Origin: DASZHJ01 sp035581425
GTDB taxonomy: Bacteria; Pseudomonadota; Alphaproteobacteria; ATCC43930; CGMCC-115725
Reading direction: 5' to 3'
Assembly: GCA_035581425.1 (NCBI GenBank)
Contig: DATJVP010000100.1
Span: 1 to 50,298, forward strand
DNA length: 50,298 bases
Position numbers and translations under genes: made by a program. Of the stretch, positions 1 through 9,159 are shown piece after piece (positions within the stretch are counted from its first letter, which is position 1; each line of letters opens with the position of its first letter). The notes under the pieces are model-generated. The model was not told the origin of the DNA. It worked only from the letters and a program-made list of their open reading frames with translations, and made no database searches.

Positions 1-2634
1 CTCGAGGAGAAGGTCTCGGAGCTCAACGCCGTGAAGGCCGCGGGCAACAGCATCGGCGCGCTTGCGATCGTCGCCGTCGACAATCCCATGGCGGCGGCGA
101 CGGGACACCGCATCTGCAACGATTGCATGAAGGCCTGCATCTATCAGAAGCAGGACCCCGTCGACATCCCGCAGATCGAGACGCGCACGCTCAAGGACGT
201 GCTGGATCTTCCCTGGGGCTTCGAGATTTACGGTTTGCTCACGCGCTGGAACCCGCTCGACCTGCACCGGCCGCTGCCGAAGCCCGCGAGCGGCTACAAG
301 GTGCTCGTGGTGGGGCTCGGCCCCGCGGGTTTCACGCTCGCGCATCATTTGATGAACGACGGTCACACCGTCATCGGCATCGACGGCCTCAAGATCGAGC
401 CGCTGCCTGCGGAGATTTCCGGCATCGACGCCGCCGGCACGCGCCATACCTTCCGCCCGATCCGCGACGTGGCGGAGCTTCGGGAGTCTCTGGACGACCG
501 GCTGATGGCGGGCTTCGGCGGCGTCGCGGAGTACGGGATCACCGTGCGCTGGGACAAGAACTTTCTGAAATTGATCCGACTGCTGCTGGAGCGCCGTGCA
601 GAATTCTCGATGTATGGCGGCGTCCGCTTCGGAGGTACGCTGACGGTCGCGAGCGCCTTTGCGCTGGGCTTCGACCATATTGCGCTTTGCGCGGGCGCGG
701 GGAAGCCCACGGTCATCCCGATGAAGAACGGTCTCGCCCGTGGCGTGCGACAGGCCTCGGATTTCCTGATGGCGCTTCAGCTCACGGGCGCCGCCAAGAC
801 CGACAGCCTCGCCAATCTCCAGGTGCGTCTTCCCGTAGTGGTGATCGGCGGCGGCCTTACCGCGATCGACACCGCGACGGAATCGCTCGCCTATTACCCG
901 CTCCAGGTCGAAAAGTTTCTCATGCGCTACGAAGCGCTCGCGGCCGAGCGCGGCGAGGCCGCGGCGCAGGCGGGTTGGAGCGATGAGGACCGCGAGCTCG
1001 CGGACGAGTTCATGGACCACGCCCGCGCGCTTCGTGCTGAGCGCGAGGCCGCGAAGCACGAGAGCCGGGCGCCGCGCTTCATCGATCTCCTTAATTCCTG
1101 GGGCGGCGTCACCATCGTCTACCGCCGCCGTCTCATAGACGCGCCGAGCTACACCCTCAACCACGAGGAAGTCGCGAAGGCGATGGAAGAGGGCATCCGT
1201 TTCGCGGAGCGGTTAACGCCGGAAGAAGTTGTGCTCGACGATTTCGGCGCGGCTTCCGGCCTCATTGTCTCGCGCGCGGGCGAGCGGATCACTTTGCCCG
1301 CGCGGACGGTTCTGGTCGCAGCGGGGACGCAGCCCAACACGGTACTCCAGCGCGAGGAGCCCGATCGCGTCCGCATCGATGGGCGGTACTTCCAGGCAGT
1401 CGACGAGGAGGGAAATTCCGTCACGCCGGAGAAAGTGGCGAAGCCGGATGTGCCGCGCGTGCTCACGAGCCTCGAGCCCGACGGCCGCGCCATCAGTTTC
1501 TTCGGCGACTTGCATCCCTCCTTTGCGGGCAACGTCGTGAAGGCGATGGCAAGCGCCAAGCAAGGCTACCCCGTCGTAAGCCGCATGCTCGCGCGCCGCG
1601 CGCCCGCGGGGCCGAAGCCGACCGAACTGGCACGGCGCCTCGACAGCGAGCTCCGCGCAACGGTGCACTCCGTCAATCGGCTCACTCCCACCATCGTCGA
1701 GGTCGTCGTGCATGCGCCCATGGCCGCACGCGCCTTCGAGCCGGGCCAGTTCTATCGCCTGCAGAATTTCGAGGCGCTGGCGGCGCGAACCGCGGGCACG
1801 GCGCTCGCGATGGAAGGCTTGGCCCTCACCGGCGCCTGGGTCGACAAGGAGAACGGACTCCTCTCGACCATCGTGCTCGAGATGGGCGGTTCCTCCGATC
1901 TCTGCATGCTGCTGAAACCGGGCGAGCCCGTGATCCTCATGGGCCCAACGGGAACGCCGACGGAGCTGCCGAAGCGCGAGACCGTGCTCCTCGTGGGCGG
2001 CGGGCTCGGCAATGCCGTGCTGTTCTCGATCGGGCAGGGCCTGCGCGCCAATGGTTCGCGCGTCCTCTATTTTGCGGGCTACAAGAAGCGGCAAGACCGC
2101 TACAAGATCGAGGAGATCGAGAAGGCCGCCGATGTCGTGGTCTGGTGCTGCGACGAGGCGCCGGGCTTCGAGCCGCGCCGCAAGCAGGACAAGGCCACAG
2201 TCTCGAACATTGTGGAGTCCATGGTTGCCTACGGCGAGGGCCGCCTCGGCCCCGTCGAGATCAAGCTCTCCGAGATCGACCGCATCGTCGCCATCGGCTC
2301 CGAGGGGATGATGGCGGCCGTGCAGCGCACGCGTCACGGCGTGCTCGCGCCGTTCCTGCGCCCGGACCACCGAGCGATCGCCTCCATCAACTCGCCGATG
2401 CAATGCATGATGAAGGAGATCTGCGCGCAGTGCCTCCAGCTTCACCGCGATCCCAAAACCGGGGAGGAGACGGTCGTGTTCTCCTGCTTCAACCAGGACC
2501 AGGAACTCGACCGTGTGGACTTCGCGACCTTGCGCACGCGGCTCGCGCAGAACGTCGTCCACGAGAAACTCACGCGGCTCTGGATCGACCGGTGTCTGCG
2601 AGAACTGGGCACGCGGGGCGTGGCGGCGGAGTAA
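1..2634 (+). CDS. FAD/NAD(P)-dependent oxidoreductase, GltD-like plus PyrK-like (5' end cut by window)
   Basis: The frame is open from base 1, so the true start lies upstream; a GTG at 31 is internal or only a fallback. Near the visible N-terminus is a GltD-type Cys cluster (CNDCMKAC), followed by an FAD-binding Rossmann motif (VVGLGPAGFTLA) and a second dinucleotide motif (VVIGGGLTAID), the layout of glutamate-synthase small-subunit-like flavoproteins. The last ~300 residues resemble a ferredoxin-reductase/PyrK electron-transfer module: FEPGQFYRLQ, then LLVGGGLGNA, then a terminal Cys set C-x5-C-x2-C-x17-C that could hold an FeS cluster. It probably moves electrons between NAD(P)H, flavin and FeS centres. 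The substrate is unknown. It converges on the Soe-like operon, with 15 bases between the two ends. Confidence 0.8.
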   Translation, partial: LEEKVSELNAVKAAGNSIGALAIVAVDNPMAAATGHRICNDCMKACIYQKQDPVDIPQIETRTLKDVLDLPWGFEIYGLLTRWNPLDLHRPLPKPASGYKVLVVGLGPAGFTLAHHLMNDGHTVIGIDGLKIEPLPAEISGIDAAGTRHTFRPIRDVAELRESLDDRLMAGFGGVAEYGITVRWDKNFLKLIRLLLERRAEFSMYGGVRFGGTLTVASAFALGFDHIALCAGAGKPTVIPMKNGLARGVRQASDFLMALQLTGAAKTDSLANLQVRLPVVVIGGGLTAIDTATESLAYYPLQVEKFLMRYEALAAERGEAAAQAGWSDEDRELADEFMDHARALRAEREAAKHESRAPRFIDLLNSWGGVTIVYRRRLIDAPSYTLNHEEVAKAMEEGIRFAERLTPEEVVLDDFGAASGLIVSRAGERITLPARTVLVAAGTQPNTVLQREEPDRVRIDGRYFQAVDEEGNSVTPEKVAKPDVPRVLTSLEPDGRAISFFGDLHPSFAGNVVKAMASAKQGYPVVSRMLARRAPAGPKPTELARRLDSELRATVHSVNRLTPTIVEVVVHAPMAARAFEPGQFYRLQNFEALAARTAGTALAMEGLALTGAWVDKENGLLSTIVLEMGGSSDLCMLLKPGEPVILMGPTGTPTELPKRETVLLVGGGLGNAVLFSIGQGLRANGSRVLYFAGYKKRQDRYKIEEIEKAADVVVWCCDEAPGFEPRRKQDKATVSNIVESMVAYGEGRLGPVEIKLSEIDRIVAIGSEGMMAAVQRTRHGVLAPFLRPDHRAIASINSPMQCMMKEICAQCLQLHRDPKTGEETVVFSCFNQDQELDRVDFATLRTRLAQNVVHEKLTRLWIDRCLRELGTRGVAAE

Positions 2635-2649
2635 GCGCAAGGCCTCGGC

Positions 2650-3099
2650 TCAGAAGCCGCCGTACCTGGCCATCGCGGCGGCGCAAATCAAGATGACGGG
2701 TACCAGTGCCAATTCGAGCGCGATATGCGCGCGGGCGTGACGGTGGGCGGCGGCCGGCGGAACAAAGCCGGGATCGGCTTTACTCGCGCGGCGCCAGCGT
2801 AGCAGCGCCAGAGACGGCACGATCGAGATTAGGGCGATGGCGAAGATCGTCGCCATTTTCGCCCAGAACCAGGGATTGCCGAGATAGAAGTTGGAGCCTT
2901 TCCCGCCATAGATGACGCGGAGGACTCCGACGACGATAACCAAGCCCGCAACCGCACCGTAGGCGGAATCGATACGCGCGAGTGCCCTTATTGCGGCGGC
3001 GTCGAGTTCGGGCTGAAACAGCACGAATTCCACCGCGATGAAGGCAACGAGCGCGAAGACCAGGACGTGATGCGCGATCGCGAGCTGGAGATCGATCAT
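2650..3099 (-). CDS. DUF2214-family membrane protein
   Basis: A 149-residue protein with about four hydrophobic segments (roughly residues 5-25, 47-67, 80-102 and 127-146). It starts MIDLQLAIAHHVLVFALVA, with an early His pair, and carries YGGKGSNFYLGNPWFWAK in the middle. This pattern matches the DUF2214 family of small inner-membrane proteins, whose function is not established. It begins 19 bases after the stop of the DmsC-like anchor subunit and is the last gene of the leftward operon. It may therefore assist the molybdoenzyme, for example in quinone or haem handling, but that is inference from position only. The start is ATG at 3099. Confidence 0.8.
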   Translation of the reverse strand: MIDLQLAIAHHVLVFALVAFIAVEFVLFQPELDAAAIRALARIDSAYGAVAGLVIVVGVLRVIYGGKGSNFYLGNPWFWAKMATIFAIALISIVPSLALLRWRRASKADPGFVPPAAAHRHARAHIALELALVPVILICAAAMARYGGF

Positions 3100-3118
3100 G
3101 TCCGATCCCTTCGAGCGG

Positions 3119-4066
3119 TCAGGCGCGGGCGGCGCCGTAGAAGAGCGTCACTGTGTGCTTCGCCTCGGCGAAGAAGAGCCAGCGTTCCACGAGCACTCCG
3201 GCGGTCGACAGCAGAGCCGCCGCGAAGCCCGCTCCCGCCGCGAGAGAACCGGAAAAAGCGAGTGCCGCAAGCGACAGCACGAAGGGTAGCGCAAATCCCG
3301 CGACGAGCGAGATCGTCCTGAGCTTCGCCGCATGCTTGCGTGCGATGCGGTAACCCATCTCCTTCATGAGGTAATTCTCGGAGGTGTGCGGCGCCTCGAA
3401 AAGGCGCACTTCGCCGAGGGGACCGAGGCCGGTAGCGGTGCCGGCGGTACTCGCACTCGAGCTGTTGTCGATGTGGTGCCAATAGCCGAGCTTGAGCGCG
3501 GCGCCAAGTGCGATGGTCGCGAGAGCGGCAATCGTCGTGAAGAGGGAGCTTACGGTGAAGAGCGAGGCGAGCGCCGCGAGCCAGAGCGCGCCGGTCATGG
3601 CTGCGAGGGTCAAATAATTCGGGAGGACCCAGGCATTGCTCCAGCGCTGAATGGGTTTCAGCGATTGATAGATCATGGCGGTGCAGGCGACCGTCGCGAC
3701 TGCGCAGAAGGCGCTCACACCGCCGAATACCGCCCAGACACCATCGGTCTCGCCGAGCGCGATCCAGCCGAAGGCGAAGAGAAGAGCGGGCAGATAGGTC
3801 GCAACCGAGACCACTCCCTCGCGCGAGAGCCAGGAGCTCCGCCACTGCGAGAAGGCGCGCCAGGCGCGCTCGGGGTGACCGAGGTGGAAGGTCGAGGAGA
3901 GCAGCCCCACCGTGATCGCGCCCAGCGCGAGCGCGAGCGAGACCGCGCCGAAGAATCGGTCGCCGGGCAGGCGCCCGATCGCTGCGAGAATGCCGAGCCA
4001 GGCGAGAAGGCCGTAGCCCGCGCCGGAGCTCGTAGTGAAGACGATGACGGAGAACGCGGGATGCAC
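3119..4066 (-). CDS. soeC: DmsC/SoeC-like membrane anchor subunit
   Basis: A 315-residue, very hydrophobic protein with about eight transmembrane segments, starting MHPAFSVIVFTTSSGAGYGL. The text LGHPERAWRAFSQWRSSWLSREG is typical of DmsC-family anchors, which bind quinone in the membrane and hold the catalytic dimer. It lies six bases after the FeS subunit and is the third gene in the A-B-C order. Because the catalytic subunit lacks a Tat signal and looks SoeA-like, I name this SoeC-like. A DMSO-reductase or other CISM anchor cannot be ruled out by eye. Confidence 0.75.
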   Translation of the reverse strand: MHPAFSVIVFTTSSGAGYGLLAWLGILAAIGRLPGDRFFGAVSLALALGAITVGLLSSTFHLGHPERAWRAFSQWRSSWLSREGVVSVATYLPALLFAFGWIALGETDGVWAVFGGVSAFCAVATVACTAMIYQSLKPIQRWSNAWVLPNYLTLAAMTGALWLAALASLFTVSSLFTTIAALATIALGAALKLGYWHHIDNSSSASTAGTATGLGPLGEVRLFEAPHTSENYLMKEMGYRIARKHAAKLRTISLVAGFALPFVLSLAALAFSGSLAAGAGFAAALLSTAGVLVERWLFFAEAKHTVTLFYGAARA

Positions 4067-4072
4067 GGGGGA

Positions 4073-4816
4073 TCAGCCCGAGAGGAGCCGGTCGACCCAG
4101 GCGAGGAAGCCGCCGCTCCCGGCGGGCACCGCAGGAGCAAGCTCCGCGGGCGTGTCCTTCTCGAGCGATGCGCGGCGCGCGCGTGGCGGAAGATATTTGT
4201 TCGTGGGCGCGTAACCCAGCTCCGGCATGAGATCGTAGCCGCCGCGGGACGCCACGAGCTTCGACACCTCGGAGTTGGGATCGCCGAGATCGCCGAAATG
4301 TCGCGCGGTGGCGGGGCAGGTCGCGACGCATGCGGGCACGCGATCGATCTCGTCGAGCGTCTCGTTGTAGATTTTGTCGACGCAGAGCGTGCATTTCTTC
4401 ATGACGCCGGCGTCGTAGTCGTATTCTCGCGCGCCATAGGGGCACGCCCAGGAACAGAGCTTGCAGCCGATACAGAGCTCCTCGTTCACGAGGACGATGC
4501 CGTCTTCCGCACGTTTGTAGCTGGCGCCGGTGGGGCAGACGGTCACGCAGGCGGGCTCGGCGCAGTGGAGGCAGGAGCGTGGGAAGTGCACGGTGCGGCT
4601 CGCGGCACCCTCGCCGACCTCGAAGGTATGAACGCGGTTGAACCAGACACCCAGCGGCTCAGGTCCATAGGGGTCTAGATCGGTCAAAGGCGCGGCGATG
4701 CCGCCGCTGTTCCACTCCTTGCAATTGACGGCGCAGGCGTGACAGCCGACGCAGATGTCGAGATCGATGACGAGGCCGAGACGCTTGGGCGCCGGCGAAG
4801 AGGGAAGGCTCGTCAT
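4073..4816 (-). CDS. soeB: Four-cluster ferredoxin subunit of molybdoenzyme (SoeB/DmsB-like)
   Basis: A 247-residue electron-transfer subunit with four groups of cysteines suited to four [4Fe-4S] clusters: CVGCHACAVNC near residue 22, CLHCAEPACVTVCP, CIGCKLCSWACP, and a split fourth set (KKCTLC with CVATCP). It passes electrons between the molybdenum subunit and the membrane anchor. No signal peptide is seen, so it should sit on the cytoplasmic face. Its ATG at 4816 overlaps the stop of the catalytic gene (ATGA), which implies translational coupling. Confidence 0.85.
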   Translation of the reverse strand: MTSLPSSPAPKRLGLVIDLDICVGCHACAVNCKEWNSGGIAAPLTDLDPYGPEPLGVWFNRVHTFEVGEGAASRTVHFPRSCLHCAEPACVTVCPTGASYKRAEDGIVLVNEELCIGCKLCSWACPYGAREYDYDAGVMKKCTLCVDKIYNETLDEIDRVPACVATCPATARHFGDLGDPNSEVSKLVASRGGYDLMPELGYAPTNKYLPPRARRASLEKDTPAELAPAVPAGSGGFLAWVDRLLSG

Positions 4817-7686
4817 GTTTTCTTCGCCTGCGGTCGGAATTTCGCGCCGTAGCGTAGGATCGATGGGCGCGCGGCGAGCGGCGGCGATGCCGCCGCGGCG
4901 AAATGCGGCTCGCTCACCTGTGTCGGCGCGGGCGCCTTCTCGATCCTCACGCGGAGGTCATACCACGCGGCCTGGCCGGTGACGGGGTCGGCGTTGGCGT
5001 AGCGATAGCCGCCCTCGCGCGGCGGCAACAGGTCCGAGATCAAATGATTAACGAGGAAACCCCGCTGGGACTCCGCGGCCTTGGGATCGAGGTTCCAGGC
5101 GCCGCTGCGCTTCCCGATTGCGTTCCAGGTCCAGACGGTGTCGGGATTGACGCCTTCCATCGTCTTCGCGCGGACGACGATGCGCCCGTGGCGGCTCACG
5201 ACACTCACCCAATCGCCGTCCGCGATCTCGTGCGCAGCCGCGGTCGCGCGGTGGATATAGAGTGCGTTCTCGCCATGAATTTGCCGGAGCCACGCGTTCT
5301 GCGAGCCCCAGCTGTGGTACATCGCGGCGGGCCGCTGCGTGATCGCGTGCAGGGGGTAGTCGGCGCTGCCGTCGGATTCCTCGAAGGGCCGGTACCAGAT
5401 CGGCAGCGGATCGAAATAAGCGGCAACGCGCTCGCGATGTTCGGGCGGAGGCTGTGCCGCACCATGCCCCTGCGCCGCGAGGCGGAATTTCTGCAACGTC
5501 TCCGAATAGATCTGCAGCACTATCGGATCCGCGCGGTCGATGAAGCCCATCGCCTTCGCCCAGTCGAGGTAGGCGCGGTTGGCAAATTTGTAGAAGCGCG
5601 CCTCCTCGGGAATCTCCGCGCGCCAGAAGCACTGGTGCTCGACGTAGCGTTCGAGCTGCTGCGGATTGACCGCCCCGAGACCCTCCGCGGTGCCGTCGCT
5701 TCCGCGCCAGCCCGCAAGCGGACCCATTCCCGGACGTCGCTCGTGATTGACGATGTAGTCGGGATAGAGGCCGGGATATTTCGGCTTCCCCTCGGCATCG
5801 ACGAAGCCTGGGAGCTTCAGCCGCGCGCCCAGCTCGATCAGCACGTCCTGGAAGGGTCGGACATCGCGATCGGGCTTGAGCACGGGTTGGCGGATCGCGT
5901 CGGCGGCGCCGTCGCTGTCGCTGATGGGCCGGTCGAGCAGCGAGATGCAGTCGTAGCGCTCGAGATACGTCGTGTCCGGCAGCACCAGATCCGCATAGGC
6001 CACCATCTCAGAGGCGTAGGCGTCCGAATAGATGATGCGGGGAATGCGGTACTCGCCGCTCGCCTCGTCGCGCTCCGCCAGCATCTGCATGGTCTCCGCG
6101 GTATTCATCGCGGAGTTCCAGCTCATGTTCGCCATGTAGAGGAAGAGTGTGTCGATCCGATAGGGATCGCGCTTCCAGGCGTTCCGCACCACCAGGTGAA
6201 GAAGCCCATGCGCCGCAAGCGGCGCTTCCCAGGAGTAGGCTCTGTCGATACGAAGCGGCTTGCGCGCGGCGTCCACGAGCAGATCTTCGGGCCCGTGTGG
6301 AAAGCCTAGCGGCGAACCCGCGAGCGGCTTCCCCGCTTCGGCGGGACCAGCGGGCTTGATCGCCGGCGGGATCGGGCGCGGGTAGGGCGGCTCGTAGCGA
6401 AAACTTCCGGGCGTGTCGACCGCCCCCAGCAGCATCTGCAGCAGATGGAGCGCGCGGCAGGTATGGAAGCCGTTCGAATGCGCGGAGATGCCACGCATCG
6501 CGTGCATCGCGACCGGCCGCCCCAGCATCGTTGCGTGTCGCCGCCCGTGCGCGTCCGTCCAGGGTTGGTCGAGGACGATCGCTTCGTTGAAGGCCGCGTG
6601 CGCCGCCTCGACTGCGAGGCGCTTGATGGTCGAGGCCGGCACTCCCGTCTCCGCGGCGACCGCGTCGGGCGCGAAGCGGGGATCGAGATAGCGCCGCGCC
6701 ATCAGCTCGAAGGCCGGCACCGCGCGGCGGCCATCGGGGAGCCTGCGCTCGCCCGTGAGCGCGGGCAGCGCCTCTGCGTCGCTCGCGCTCACGATCGCGG
6801 CGCGCTTGCGGTCCCAGACCAGCGCCGCGCCGTCGGCCCCGCGCGCGAAGAGCCCGTGGTCCGCGGCCCCCTCCGCGTCGATCACGAGCCAGGGCGCGTT
6901 GGTGTAGGCCGCGAGATAGTCGGCGTCGATCTTCCCTGCGCGGAGGATCTCGTGCACGAGAGCGAGCACCAGGAGTCCGTCGGTGCCGGGGCGGATGCCG
7001 ATCCACTCGTCGGCGATCGCGGAATAGCCGGTGCGGACGGGATTGATGGAGACGATCTTAGCGCCCCGCCCCTTGAGCTTCCCGAGGCCGAGCTTGATCG
7101 GGTTGGAGTCGTGATCCTCGGCGACACCGAAGAGCAGGAAATATTTCGTGCGCTCCCAATCGGGCTCGCCGAATTCCCAGAATGAGCCGCCGATCGTGTA
7201 GAGGCCGGCTGCAGCCATGTTGACGGAGCAGAACCCGCCATGAGCTGCGTAATTGAGTGTCCCGAATTGCGTCGCCCACCAGCCCGTGAGCGCCTGGCTT
7301 TGGTCGCGCCCCGTGAAGAGCGCGAGCTCCTTGGGGTCGCGCGCGCGGATGGCCCCCAGCCATTCGACGGCGGTTGCGAGCGCTTCCTCCCACTCGATCT
7401 CCTGGAACTCGCCGCTGCCGCGCGGGCCGACGCGTTTCAGGGGTTTCCGGAGACGCGCGGGGGAATAGTGCTGCATGATCCCCGCCGATCCCTTGGCGCA
7501 GAGGACGCCGCGGTTGACGGGGTGGTCGCGATTGCCCTCGATGTAACGGATCGAGCCGTCCTTCAGATGCACCTTGATGCCGCAGCGGCAGGCGCACATG
7601 TAGCAGGTCGTGTATTTGACCTCGTCGGAGACGGGGACGCTCTTGGCGATTTCGGGGTCGCGCTGCTGGCTGCCGCTATCCGGCAT
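4813..7686 (-). CDS. soeA: Molybdopterin oxidoreductase catalytic subunit, SoeA-like (sulfite dehydrogenase type)
   Basis: The protein has 957 residues from the ATG at 7686. A longer frame reaches 7806 but would run 94 bases into the upstream transferase gene, so I prefer 7686, which lies 26 bases after that gene's stop. The [4Fe-4S] motif is C28-x2-C31-x3-C35-x27-C63. HGGFCSVNMAAAG supplies a probable Mo-ligand Cys at 153. The family region VNPVRTGYSAIADEWIGIRPG and a C-terminal cofactor-binding domain follow. There is no twin-arginine signal, as expected for cytoplasmic SoeA, the sulfite-oxidising enzyme first described in purple sulfur bacteria and present in marine alphaproteobacteria. 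The SoeABC name is from remembered sequence character and gene order; another CISM substrate is possible. Confidence 0.75.
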   Translation of the reverse strand: MPDSGSQQRDPEIAKSVPVSDEVKYTTCYMCACRCGIKVHLKDGSIRYIEGNRDHPVNRGVLCAKGSAGIMQHYSPARLRKPLKRVGPRGSGEFQEIEWEEALATAVEWLGAIRARDPKELALFTGRDQSQALTGWWATQFGTLNYAAHGGFCSVNMAAAGLYTIGGSFWEFGEPDWERTKYFLLFGVAEDHDSNPIKLGLGKLKGRGAKIVSINPVRTGYSAIADEWIGIRPGTDGLLVLALVHEILRAGKIDADYLAAYTNAPWLVIDAEGAADHGLFARGADGAALVWDRKRAAIVSASDAEALPALTGERRLPDGRRAVPAFELMARRYLDPRFAPDAVAAETGVPASTIKRLAVEAAHAAFNEAIVLDQPWTDAHGRRHATMLGRPVAMHAMRGISAHSNGFHTCRALHLLQMLLGAVDTPGSFRYEPPYPRPIPPAIKPAGPAEAGKPLAGSPLGFPHGPEDLLVDAARKPLRIDRAYSWEAPLAAHGLLHLVVRNAWKRDPYRIDTLFLYMANMSWNSAMNTAETMQMLAERDEASGEYRIPRIIYSDAYASEMVAYADLVLPDTTYLERYDCISLLDRPISDSDGAADAIRQPVLKPDRDVRPFQDVLIELGARLKLPGFVDAEGKPKYPGLYPDYIVNHERRPGMGPLAGWRGSDGTAEGLGAVNPQQLERYVEHQCFWRAEIPEEARFYKFANRAYLDWAKAMGFIDRADPIVLQIYSETLQKFRLAAQGHGAAQPPPEHRERVAAYFDPLPIWYRPFEESDGSADYPLHAITQRPAAMYHSWGSQNAWLRQIHGENALYIHRATAAAHEIADGDWVSVVSRHGRIVVRAKTMEGVNPDTVWTWNAIGKRSGAWNLDPKAAESQRGFLVNHLISDLLPPREGGYRYANADPVTGQAAWYDLRVRIEKAPAPTQVSEPHFAAAASPPLAARPSILRYGAKFRPQAKKT

Positions 7687-7712
7687 GGGCGTGCTCGCGG
7701 GAAAGGGCGGGA

Positions 7713-8549
7713 CTAGGCCGGAAGTGGCGTCCAGCCTTGGGGTGTCAATGCTTCCAGCGGACGGAAACGGGTCTTGTAGGCCATCTTGCGGCTCTCGCCG
7801 ATCCAATAGCCGAGATAGACGTAGGGGAGGGCGCGTCGGCGCGCCTCATCGATGAGCGCGAGAATGACGTAAGTGCCGGGGCTGCGCGCGGCGGCAGCGG
7901 GATCGAAGAAGCTGTAGACTGCCGAAAGCCCATCGTCGAGCAGATCCACGAGGCAGGTCGCAACGAGACCCTCGCCCGGTGCGCGTAGCTCCAGGAGCGT
8001 GGTGGGAACGGGGCTGTCCTCGATCATCGCGCGGTAGTCGCCATAGGTCATGGAAGCCATGTCGCTCTCGGCATGGCGCGAGCGCTGATAGCGCGCGAAG
8101 AGCTTGAATTGCTCGGCGCTCGCGCGCGCGGGAACGGTGCGCACGCTGAGATCGAGGTTGTCGCCGACGACGCGACGCAGCGAGCGCGAGGGCTCGAAGT
8201 GCGCGACCGGCACACGCACGGGAACGCAGGAGCCGCAGCCGCCGCAGGCGGGTCGGTAGGCGAGATGATGGCTCCTGCGGAATCCCGCGCGCGAGAGCTC
8301 GCTGTAGAAGCGCGATCCGTCGTGACCGCCAATCTCCGTGATGAGCTTGCGCTCGATCCGCCCTTCTACGTAAGGACAGGGGAGCGAGGCCGTGCGATAG
8401 AAGGCGCGAAGCGATGTCGGAAGGCGCCCGGGGGCTGTCGCCTCGCCGCGTGTGCTGCGCCGCGAGAGAGTGCTGGCATCGCCCTCTGGCATGCGCTCCC
8501 TTCCCCCGACCTCCGCTGCGGCCTCTTCGATGAGGGGCTGCTTCACCAT
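7713..8549 (-). CDS. bpt: Leucyl/arginyl-tRNA-protein transferase (Bpt/Ate family)
   Basis: A 278-residue protein that moves an amino acid from charged tRNA to the N-terminus of proteins with acidic residues, creating N-degrons for ClpS/ClpAP. Family marks are FYRTASLPCPYVEGRIERK, the Cys-rich run YRPACGGCGSCVPVRV, RYQRSRH, and the C-terminal block YVYLGYWI. The protein is some 25-30 residues longer at the N-terminus than usual. ATG at 8549 is the first in frame, but a later Met (8492) is possible. It precedes soeA by 26 bases on the same strand, so the two may share a transcript even though their functions look unrelated. Confidence 0.9.
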   Translation of the reverse strand: MVKQPLIEEAAAEVGGRERMPEGDASTLSRRSTRGEATAPGRLPTSLRAFYRTASLPCPYVEGRIERKLITEIGGHDGSRFYSELSRAGFRRSHHLAYRPACGGCGSCVPVRVPVAHFEPSRSLRRVVGDNLDLSVRTVPARASAEQFKLFARYQRSRHAESDMASMTYGDYRAMIEDSPVPTTLLELRAPGEGLVATCLVDLLDDGLSAVYSFFDPAAAARSPGTYVILALIDEARRRALPYVYLGYWIGESRKMAYKTRFRPLEALTPQGWTPLPA

Positions 8550-8588
8550 GCGGTGATTATGCGATGACCGGCGGGCACTCCGCCAGTG

Positions 8589-9095
8589 TCATGAAGCCGT
8601 TAAGATATCCGGTTTCGGAAACCTCCGGATCACCAGCGTACCCGCGAGGATGTCGTGCACGGTACGTTTGCGCCGCTCGAAGGGCGCGATCAGCAAGATG
8701 AGCCAGCAGGTCGCGGCGGTCGTCACGTAGAAGAGCACCGTCTGGATAAAGGCCTGCAGCAGCGATGGCCGGGCGCCGGTCCAGCTCCGGACCTCGATCT
8801 CGAACATCCGCATGCCCAGAGTCGCGGAATACCGGCCGCCGATCAGTAAGCTGTGATAAGCGACGGGGACCAGCCCGAATATCAGCCAGACCGGCGACAG
8901 CAGCCCGAAGGTCAGCACCGTGAGCGTCGCACAGATTAACCAGACGGGGATCAGTAGCAGCGCGATCAGCACGACATCGACGCAATAGGCGAAGACTCGG
9001 CGCGAGAGCACGCCACGGTAAAAGCCGGGCGCTGCGAAGGGCTCGGGCGGTTCGCCCGGCCAGGAATCGGTGTGCGTCTCAATGAAAAGCGACAA
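8589..9095 (-). CDS. RDD-family membrane protein
   Basis: An integral membrane protein with an RDD-type domain: an Arg pair before the first helix (LSRRVFAYCVDVVLIALLL), further hydrophobic segments, GGRYSATLGMRMF and the typical late block RRKRTVHDILAGTLVI. Function is unknown; RDD proteins have been proposed to act as transporters. The open frame extends to a TTG at 9152, but I favour the in-frame TTG at 9095 because AGGGAG sits nine bases upstream of it and there is no good site before 9152. The product would be 168 residues. It follows motB on the same strand, with an imperfect inverted repeat between them. Confidence 0.75.
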   Translation of the reverse strand: MSLFIETHTDSWPGEPPEPFAAPGFYRGVLSRRVFAYCVDVVLIALLLIPVWLICATLTVLTFGLLSPVWLIFGLVPVAYHSLLIGGRYSATLGMRMFEIEVRSWTGARPSLLQAFIQTVLFYVTTAATCWLILLIAPFERRKRTVHDILAGTLVIRRFPKPDILTAS

Positions 9096-9159
9096 GGCGG
9101 CATTCTCCCTGTGGTCGCCACGGGAATATCGGGTTCGAATTGCGGGTTGCAAGTGGTTT

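Noticed and set aside
1213..2640. Long open frame antisense to the flavoprotein gene
   Set aside because: It mirrors codon positions of the sense gene in GC-rich DNA, is rich in Arg/His/Leu/Asp and has no recognisable family text.
3332..6309. Long open frames antisense to the molybdoenzyme subunits
   Set aside because: The sense strand codes for well-formed DmsC/FeS/Mo subunits; the antisense products are Arg/Glu/Ala-rich shadows without motifs.
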